58,432 nt of DNA from JANRKN01 sp033763435 (GTDB lineage: Bacteria > Planctomycetota > Phycisphaerae > Phycisphaerales > UBA1924), in contig JANRKN010000066.1 of NCBI GenBank assembly GCA_033763435.1, positions 1 through 58,432 on the forward strand, written 5' to 3'. How positions within the stretch are numbered: the first letter of the stretch is position 1; every line of letters starts with the position of its first letter. The notes below the pieces were generated by a model that ran no database searches, was not told the origin of the DNA, and saw only the letters and a program-made list of their open reading frames with translations. This document shows positions 52,532 through 58,432 of the stretch, piece by piece. A program made the translations under genes and the position numbers.

Positions 52532-53062
52532 ATGCAACGAGCGAGTCGGTCGGCGTGGGCGATGGTCGGGTCGGCGGTGAGTCTGCTGCTCGGGGGCTGC
52601 GTCACCGAGGGTGGGCGTGAGCGGCCAGAACTGCCCAAGCCGCCGGCGGATCTGCGCGTAACGCAGGTCATGGTCGCCGTCGGCATGCCTGAGGACACCG
52701 ACCGCAACCAGTACCTCGACACGTACCCGGTCACCGTCTATCTCTTCGACGACCGATTCCCGCTGCCGGTGCACGCGGAGGCGGACTTTTCGTTTGAGAT
52801 GATCTTCCGAAATGCCCAGGGCGAGGTGATCGACCGTCGGCGCCCTCGTTGGACGTTTCCCGCAGAGGAAGCCAATAACCGCGTCGCCCGACGCGAGCCG
52901 GGCCTGTGCTTTGAGTTTCGCCTCAGCCTGCTCGACCACGGCGGGGACAGGATCGACGATGCGACAGGGCAGCTGGAGCTGACGGTCCGACCCAAGGTCG
53001 GGCCTGAGGTGCGGGCGCAGCCGGTCGCGATGCAGAGCGGCCGGATCTCGATCGGGCGCTGA
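52532..53062 (+). CDS. Small lipoprotein downstream of the giant secretin, candidate pilotin
   Basis: A 176-residue lipoprotein. The signal peptide ends at the lipobox LGGC (Cys23), and the mature part is a compact alpha/beta domain (LRVTQVMVAVGMPEDTD, TYPVTVYLFDDRFPLPV, ADFSFEMIF, RWTFPAEEANN, CFEFRLSLLDHGGD, GQLELTVRPKVGPEV). The strand pattern suggests a beta sandwich, perhaps an immunoglobulin- or C2-like fold. GGAG is six bases from the ATG, and the gene starts 37 bp after the giant secretin's stop, so they are probably cotranscribed. The family is unrecognised. A job as pilotin or outer-membrane anchor for the giant secretin is inferred from position and the lipid anchor only. Confidence 0.75.
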   Translation: MQRASRSAWAMVGSAVSLLLGGCVTEGGRERPELPKPPADLRVTQVMVAVGMPEDTDRNQYLDTYPVTVYLFDDRFPLPVHAEADFSFEMIFRNAQGEVIDRRRPRWTFPAEEANNRVARREPGLCFEFRLSLLDHGGDRIDDATGQLELTVRPKVGPEVRAQPVAMQSGRISIGR

Positions 53063-53164
53063 GGCCATTCCCTGGCCCACCGGTGAAGCCTTGGGCCGGT
53101 CCTCCGGCGCATCCAGGACGTTGGCGTCCGCTAAAGCGCCCCGCAAGCGACGGGTGGGCCTTGT

Positions 53165-53182
53165 CTTTACGCAATCTTCACC
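53165..53182 (+). promoter_or_regulatory. Candidate PhoB/PhoP-type direct-repeat box upstream of pstS
   Basis: CTTTACG (53165-53171) and CTTCACC (53176-53182) are direct repeats with the 11-bp spacing used by PhoB/PhoP response regulators. The exact heptamer CTTTACG recurs at 53242-53248, 77 bp (seven times 11) further on. The match to known PHO-box consensus bases is only partial. The position 120 bp before pstS fits phosphate regulation. Confidence 0.35.
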
Positions 53183-53301
53183 GAAAGGCGGGGGTTCCGG
53201 GCGGCTCTGCTCGGCCCCAAACGGGAGTCCGTCCCGCGGGGCTTTACGATTCTGGCGTCAGGGGCTTGGCCGTGATTCAGGCGAACGAACAGGAGGTCCC
53301 G

Positions 53302-54375
53302 GTGCGCGTTTCTTCTCTGATGCGGACGGCAGTGGTCGCGATGGTCGGGTTCTGCGCGGGCTCGGCGTGGGGGCAGAACACCGGGACCGCGAGCCAGCCT
53401 GCAAAGGAACAGCGCAGCTCGGACCAAAGCAGCACGGACCAGCCGGTCAGGTCCGCGCGCGTGGATTCGGCCCTGTCCGACTATCGGCCCGTGCCCGGCA
53501 TCTCGGGCTCGATCAAGAGCGTCGGCTCGGGCACGATGAACAACCTGATGGGCCACTGGCGCGAAGAGTTCAACCGCTTCTACCCCGGCGTCCGAATCGA
53601 AGTCGAGGGCAAGGGCTCGGGCCTCGCGCCCACTGCGCTCGCCTCGGGTGCGTCGCAGTTCGGCCCGATGTCGCGCGAGATGAAGGCCTCCGAGATCGAA
53701 GAGTTCGAGCGGAACGTCGGGCACAAGCCCACGCAGCTCCGCGTCGGCATCGACTGCATCGCCATCTTTGTCCATCGTGACAATCCGCTCACCGAGCTGA
53801 CGATGGCGCAGGCCAAGCGCGTCTTCTCCGTCGACGGCGCCAGCATGACCTGGGGTGAGCTGGGCGTGACCGACCCCGCGTTCAAGGATCGGCCCATCGG
53901 CCTCTTCGGGCGCCTGAGCAACTCGGGCACCTACGGCTACTTCAAGGAGCACGTGCTCGAGAACGCCGACTTCAAGAAGGGCGTCCGCGAGATGGAGGGC
54001 AACGCCGGCGTTGTCCAGGCCGTGGGCGCTGACCGGTTCGCGATGGGATATGCCAGCTTCGGCTACAAGACCGCCGACGTGAAGCCGCTGCGGATCAAGG
54101 GCGAAGAGGGCGGCGCGATCATGCCCTCATACGAGACCGCCGAGAGCGGTGAGTACCCGATCGCGCGTTACCTGTACGTCTATCTCAATCACGCGCCCGG
54201 TCAGACGCTCGACCCGCTTCGCGCTGAGTTCGTCCGCATGATGCTCTCGCGCGTCGGTCAGGAGTGCGTGCTGAAGGACGGCTACTACCCGATCAGCGCC
54301 ACGGTCGCCAAGGAAGAGCTTGCCAAGGTCGGGCTCGAGGTGGCTCCGGCGGCCCAAGGAACGCCGCGGCAGTGA
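53302..54375 (+). CDS. pstS: Phosphate-binding protein of the Pst ABC transporter
   Basis: A 357-residue periplasmic solute-binding protein. The GTG at 53302 has AGGAGG five bases upstream and gives a signal peptide ending near SAWGQ (residue ~25). Phosphate-binding segments are visible: SIKSVGSGTMNNLM with the Ser/Thr cluster, GKGSGLAPTALASGASQFGPMSRE, and FGRLSNSGTYGYFKEHVL, matching the SGT motif of PstS. Ser/Gln-rich residues 25-60 form a linker. The stop overlaps the pstC start (GTGA), so they are coupled. It delivers phosphate to the permeases encoded next. Confidence 0.95.
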   Translation: MRVSSLMRTAVVAMVGFCAGSAWGQNTGTASQPAKEQRSSDQSSTDQPVRSARVDSALSDYRPVPGISGSIKSVGSGTMNNLMGHWREEFNRFYPGVRIEVEGKGSGLAPTALASGASQFGPMSREMKASEIEEFERNVGHKPTQLRVGIDCIAIFVHRDNPLTELTMAQAKRVFSVDGASMTWGELGVTDPAFKDRPIGLFGRLSNSGTYGYFKEHVLENADFKKGVREMEGNAGVVQAVGADRFAMGYASFGYKTADVKPLRIKGEEGGAIMPSYETAESGEYPIARYLYVYLNHAPGQTLDPLRAEFVRMMLSRVGQECVLKDGYYPISATVAKEELAKVGLEVAPAAQGTPRQ

Positions 54376-57215
54376 CTGACACGAGGTCCGATGCGGGCAA
54401 GGGCGTCGTCGAGCGCGGGCTCGGGGAAGACGCACGCACCCCGCCGACCTCGGGACCGTCCGCGCGCGCTTCGGGTGTCGGCGTTGATGAGATGAGCGGC
54501 CTCGTTGGCGCGCCCAAGTCCGGGCGCCGATCAACCGCCGGAGCGGTCTATTCCGTTGACCGGCTCATGAGCGGCGTGATCCACGTCGGGGGCATCGGCG
54601 TTCTGGCCGCGGTGCTGGGCATCTGTGTTTATCTCGTCGCGACCGTGCTGCCGCTGTTCGATGGCGGGCGCGTCAAGCCCGACATCGCGCCCGAGCAGCG
54701 CCTTGACCTGCCCGCGGGCGCGCAGCTCGCGGCGCTCGATGAGTACGGGCTGGGCGCGGTCTTCGCGTCGCTTGATGCTCAGCGTCCGGGCCTCGAGGTA
54801 CGCCGCACCGACACGGGCGAGCGCGCCGCGAGGCTCGAACTGCCCGCGTCTGACTCGCCGTGGTCAGCAGCGGCGTTCGACGCGGGCGGGAGCCTTCGGC
54901 CCCTCGCGGCGCTGGGCGCACGCGATGGTTCGGTCAGCACGGGCGTGGTTTCTCTTTCCCGGGGCGGCGACGGGCGCGTGCCTGAGGCTTTGGTTGAGTT
55001 TGCCCGCGCGCTCGAGCCCGCCGAGGCCCTCGGTGCGGTGAGGCTGCTCGACGTCACGGAATCGACCGCGGGCCGACGGTTTGTCGTTGCGGTCCACGAG
55101 CGCGGTGCGCGGTTCGGCGCGGCTCGCGGCGGGCGTTCGGGGGTTGGCGGTCGGCGCTCCGACGGCCTATTCCTCGAACGCGCCGTACCGATCGAAAACC
55201 CGGATTTGGTTCGCTCGGTCTTTGTCTCGCGCGACGGTCAGAACGTCTTTGCCGTGCGGAGTGACGGTCAGGTCGAGCGCTACTGGGCGGGCGCCGATGG
55301 GCCCGGCGGGGCTGGCGCGTTCGTCAAGGCCGACACGCTGCCGATGCTCGCGGCCGGCGACGTGACCGCCGCGCGGATGCTTCTGGGTGGACAAACGCTC
55401 GTGCTCGGCTCATCCGCGGGCGCGGTGGTCGCGATGTCCGTCGCGCCCGATCCGCTCGCGCCCACGCCCGACGCCCGACGGATGGTCGTCACCGATTCCT
55501 GGCGCATCGGGCGCGGCGCGGTCACCACCCTGGGCATTAGCCGTCGCAGTCGGATGCTCATCGTGGGCGATGCCCAGGGCGGTCTGACGCTCCGGCACAT
55601 GACCAGCGGCAAGGTGATCGCGGATGTTCCCGGGGCAGGCGGCGGGGGCGGCGAGGGATCGATCGTCGCGGCCGCGGTGTTCCCGCGTGACGACCGCATG
55701 CTCGGGCTTGACGCACAGGGTCGGCTCACGCGGCTGGTCGTCGATGTCGGGCACGCCGATGCCTCGATGAAAGCGCTCTTTGGCAAGGTTCACTACGAAG
55801 GGCGGCTCACGCCCGAGTACGTCTATCAGACCGGCAAGGGTGACGACTCGAGCGAGCGGAAGATGAGCCTTGTGCCGCTGATCTGGGGCACGCTCAAGGC
55901 GACGCTGGTCGCGATGCTGTTCGCGGCGCCCCTTGCGGTGCTCGCGGCGATGTACACGAGCGAGTTCATGGACCCGCGCGTGCGCAAGGTCGTGAAGCCC
56001 ACGATTGAACTGATGGCGAGCCTTCCGAGTGTGGTGCTGGGGTACATCGCGCTCGTGGTGCTCGCGCCGTTCGTCGCGGAGTGGCTGATGGCGCTGATGG
56101 TGGGCCTGCTGCTTGTGCCCGTCGCGGTGGTAGGGGCGGCGCAGCTCTGGCAGCTCGTTCCCGCGGGCGTGCGGTCGAAGGTCCGTCCCGGACGGGGCTG
56201 GGCGCACCTGCTGCTTGTGGGCGCGTCGCTGGGATTGGCGCTGTTCGCGACGGTCAGGCTTGCGCCCGTGCTCGAGGCGCGGCTCTTTGCGCCGAGTGAG
56301 TCCGACGTGCGCGTCGCGTCGGGGCTGTTCAACGACGCGGGCACGGCGCCCGCGAGCGTGAGCGCGTGGCTTGGTGCGCGTTCAAGCGTGACGCGCGAGG
56401 AAGAGCGGCGACTCCGCCGTGAGGGGCTGTACTTCGTCGACGGAAAGCTCGTGACGCCCGATACCTCCGCCCCGCTGCCCGAGGCGTCGGTGTCGCGTGC
56501 CGGATCGCTGCGTGTCTGGCTTGATGGCGCGCGGGGCGAGGCCTGGCCGGGCTGGCTGCTCGTGCTGGGCGTGCCGTGTGTCGCGATCGCGTGGCTGATC
56601 GTGCTGCGAGTGGTGCCTGCGACCGGCGCCGGCGGAGACGCGGGTCGATTCGCGCTCGCACTCGCCCTGGGTCTGGGCGGTGCCGTGGGCGTGTCGTTCG
56701 CGCTGGGCGGTGCGGGGTTTGATGCACGCGACTCGGTCCTGGGCCCGTTCAACATGCAGAACGCCCTGGTCGTCGGCATCATCATGGGCTTTGCGGTCAT
56801 CCCGATCATCTACACGATCGCCGAGGACGCGCTCCGTGGCGTGCCTGCGAGCCTGCGTTCGGCGTCGCTTGGCGCGGGCGCGACGCCCTGGCAGACGGCC
56901 GTGCGCGTCGTGCTGCCCAGCGCGGGCTCGGGCGTGTTCAGCGCGTGCATGCTGGGCCTGGGGCGCGCGGTCGGTGAGACGATGATCGTGCTGATGGCGA
57001 CGGGCTTGGTCGCCGAGATGAACACGAGCCTCTTCTCGGGCTTCCGCACGCTCGCGGCGAACATCGCCGTCGAGCTGCCTGAGGCCGAGCGTCTGGGCAC
57101 GCACTATCGCCTGCTGTTCCTGTGCGGTCTCGTGCTGTTCGCGATGACCTTTGTGATCAACACCACGGCGGAGGTGGTCCGCCAGCGGGTGCGCAAGCGC
57201 TCGGCCCAGCTCTAA
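54372..57215 (+). CDS. pstC: Phosphate ABC transporter permease with large periplasmic propeller-like insert
   Basis: A 947-residue permease, about three times the usual 300-340. A cytoplasmic N-terminus (~70 residues) is followed by TM1 (VGGIGVLAAVLGICVYLVATVLPLF). A periplasmic region of ~400 residues follows, with repeats of propeller type (LGAVFASLDAQRPGLEVRRTDTG, RRFVVAVHERGARF, NVFAVRSDGQVERYWAG, MLIVGDAQGGLTLRHMTSG). The permease core starts at ~500 (WGTLKATLVAMLFAAPLAVLAAMYTSEFM). A second insert of ~100 residues falls at ~620-750, and the ABC-contact EAA loop is at ~817-849 (EDALRGVPASLRSASLGAGATP). The start is the GTG overlapping the pstS stop. Propeller-bearing PstC variants are known in other bacteria. 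Confidence 0.92.
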   Translation: MTDTRSDAGKGVVERGLGEDARTPPTSGPSARASGVGVDEMSGLVGAPKSGRRSTAGAVYSVDRLMSGVIHVGGIGVLAAVLGICVYLVATVLPLFDGGRVKPDIAPEQRLDLPAGAQLAALDEYGLGAVFASLDAQRPGLEVRRTDTGERAARLELPASDSPWSAAAFDAGGSLRPLAALGARDGSVSTGVVSLSRGGDGRVPEALVEFARALEPAEALGAVRLLDVTESTAGRRFVVAVHERGARFGAARGGRSGVGGRRSDGLFLERAVPIENPDLVRSVFVSRDGQNVFAVRSDGQVERYWAGADGPGGAGAFVKADTLPMLAAGDVTAARMLLGGQTLVLGSSAGAVVAMSVAPDPLAPTPDARRMVVTDSWRIGRGAVTTLGISRRSRMLIVGDAQGGLTLRHMTSGKVIADVPGAGGGGGEGSIVAAAVFPRDDRMLGLDAQGRLTRLVVDVGHADASMKALFGKVHYEGRLTPEYVYQTGKGDDSSERKMSLVPLIWGTLKATLVAMLFAAPLAVLAAMYTSEFMDPRVRKVVKPTIELMASLPSVVLGYIALVVLAPFVAEWLMALMVGLLLVPVAVVGAAQLWQLVPAGVRSKVRPGRGWAHLLLVGASLGLALFATVRLAPVLEARLFAPSESDVRVASGLFNDAGTAPASVSAWLGARSSVTREEERRLRREGLYFVDGKLVTPDTSAPLPEASVSRAGSLRVWLDGARGEAWPGWLLVLGVPCVAIAWLIVLRVVPATGAGGDAGRFALALALGLGGAVGVSFALGGAGFDARDSVLGPFNMQNALVVGIIMGFAVIPIIYTIAEDALRGVPASLRSASLGAGATPWQTAVRVVLPSAGSGVFSACMLGLGRAVGETMIVLMATGLVAEMNTSLFSGFRTLAANIAVELPEAERLGTHYRLLFLCGLVLFAMTFVINTTAEVVRQRVRKRSAQL

Positions 57216-57222
57216 GGGATCA

Positions 57223-58432
57223 TGATGACGACCGGTTCAGCCAGCTCGGGTCAGGCGACGCGGCGCATCGCGCGGCGGACGCCTCTGACCGCACGCGGCG
57301 AGCCAGCCGTGTGGCTGATGGCTCTGAGCCTTGTGCTCTGCGCGGGGCTGATCGTCGGTCTGCTCGCGCTCGTGGGCGCTGCGGGGCTTCGGACGTTCTG
57401 GCCCGCGCCCGTGGAGAAGCTCACGCTCAAGGCGGGCGGCGAGCAGGTGCTGGGCATCGCCTCGCGGAAGAAGTCCAGCGTCGAGGCCGCGGCGGGCGAG
57501 ACCGTCGAGAACGAGACGCTTTACCGCGTGGGCAATCAGGAACTGGGCGCGCCCTTCCGCTGGGTTAAGGAAGCCGACGTCGAGAAGCGCGAGACGCCCG
57601 AATGGGCCGTCGTGCTCGAACGCACGCGCTGGAGGATCTTCGTCGGGCGCCTGCGCGCGGTGGTGATGTGGGACGAGCGCGAGGTGAGCGCCGCCGAGCC
57701 CGTACCCGCGGAGATCGATACTGGCGTTGGGCGGGGCCGCGTCGAGCGCACGGTGCTGGGCACGCCGGGCGAGGGCAGGGCGCTCGTGCGCGACCGTATC
57801 GTGCTGGCTGAGGGCGACGAGGCTTCGTGGGGCAAGCTCAACGCGCTGATCGAGCAGGCTCAGGCGAGGCTCGCGGAGCAGCGGCGTATTCAGGAGATCG
57901 AGCAAGGGCCCATCAATCGCCGGCTTGAGCGACTGCGGCTGATCGAGGCAGAGTCAAGGCTGCTGGTCGAGCGCTCGGCGCGAGGTGATCTGCGGACGCT
58001 GGGCGCGGGCGCTTGGGGAGGGATCGCTGCAATCACAGCGCTCGCGATCGCCTCGTGGTGGCGGATGGGCGCACGGGCCACGGCACGTTCGGCGCCCATC
58101 GGGCTGCGCTTCGTGCGGACGGTGGTCGGCGTCGGAGCGATCGCTGGTCTTGCCGCGCTGATGGCCGAAAGGCCCTGGGCGCTCAGCACGGAGCACCCGA
58201 ACGGGTTCTGGGGTGCGCGTGAGGTTTCGCCCGAGGCCGCGGCACGCCAGAGCGAGGCGATCGCCCGCGAGCGCGAAGCCTTGACCGCACAGCACGCGCG
58301 TTGGACCGAGCGTCTCGCCGAGATCGAGCGCGAAGACGCCCGCTGGCGCGTTGAGATTGAAGAGGGCAACGTCCCCGCGGGCTCTGCTTCGGCCCGGCGC
58401 ATCGCGCCCGAGCGGCAAGCCGAGCCCGACAT
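57223..58432 (+). CDS. pstA: Phosphate ABC transporter permease with periplasmic domain (partial, cut by window end)
   Basis: A plus-strand frame starting at an ATG seven bases after the pstC stop (second ATG at 57226) and open to the window end, about 403 codons. A cytoplasmic leader and TM1 (AVWLMALSLVLCAGLIVGLLALV) end in GLRTFWPAPVEKLTL, a junction typical of long PstA proteins. A periplasmic part follows with a helical, charged segment (NALIEQAQARLAEQRRIQEIEQ). Further hydrophobic helices at about 267-283 (GGIAAITALAIASWWRMG) and 300-315 interrupt it, and a second helical charged stretch reaches the end. The EAA permease core should lie beyond the window. The call rests on order, TM1 and the FWP junction. 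Confidence 0.8.

Noticed and set aside
1..58432. CRISPR arrays, rRNA genes and insertion sequences
   Set aside because: No regular short repeats with unique spacers, no rRNA-like stretch and no transposase were seen.
57890..58432. Minus-strand 180-codon frame at the right end
   Set aside because: It is antisense to the partial pstA gene, whose plus-strand frame has a membrane helix and the FWP junction and continues to the edge.

Overview
The window (58.4 kb, high GC, tightly packed genes) most resembles a chromosome segment from a planctomycete of the Phycisphaerae type. The clues are a type II secretion (T2SS) locus with PilM/N/O/P-like fused inner-membrane genes, an enormous secretin, exported beta-propeller and HEAT-repeat proteins, a HTH-receiver fusion regulator and a planctomycete-style tyrosine recombinase remnant. 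This assignment is an inference from gene content; no rRNA is present.

Layout. 1-3.2 kb: the 3' end of a tRNA-Gly(CCC), then a small accessory block on the minus strand (HEAT-repeat protein, Imm26-like protein, unknown protein) and a decayed integrase, which reads as a worn-down integrative element beside a tRNA. 3.2-11.4 kb: a methyl-accepting chemotaxis protein, a beta-propeller gene split by one in-frame amber codon, an ArsR-type regulator with a textbook promoter that implies a leaderless mRNA, an exported subtilase and an exported BNR/YCF48-like propeller. 11.4-20.1 kb: a methylmalonyl-CoA module (mutA-mutB-meaB, epimerase, carboxyltransferase, small subunit, biotin carrier) linking propionyl-CoA and succinyl-CoA. 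20.2-23.5 kb: a HTH-receiver regulator facing away from an exported HEAT protein that carries a dead receiver-like domain.

23.9-53.1 kb is the centrepiece: a T2SS locus with three pseudopilins, a small membrane protein, a secretin of ordinary type, a TPR lipoprotein, GspF, GspG-H-I-J-K, a GspL-like PilM/PilN fusion, a GspM-like protein with a GspC/PilP-like tail, and then a second secretin of about 4,675 residues. This giant has one N0-like domain, about fifty tandem N1-like modules (residues ~190-4356) and a normal C-terminal secretin domain, and is followed by a small lipoprotein. Ordinary secretins have two to four N domains. If the modules stack as rings, the periplasmic part would be a tube on the order of 100 nm long. 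This is the strongest candidate for an undescribed system. GspE and the prepilin peptidase are not in the window.

53.2-58.4 kb: a phosphate-uptake operon, pstS-pstC-pstA (pstA runs off the end), in which both permeases carry large extra periplasmic domains. Most of the antisense open frames in this GC-rich DNA are shadows of these genes.
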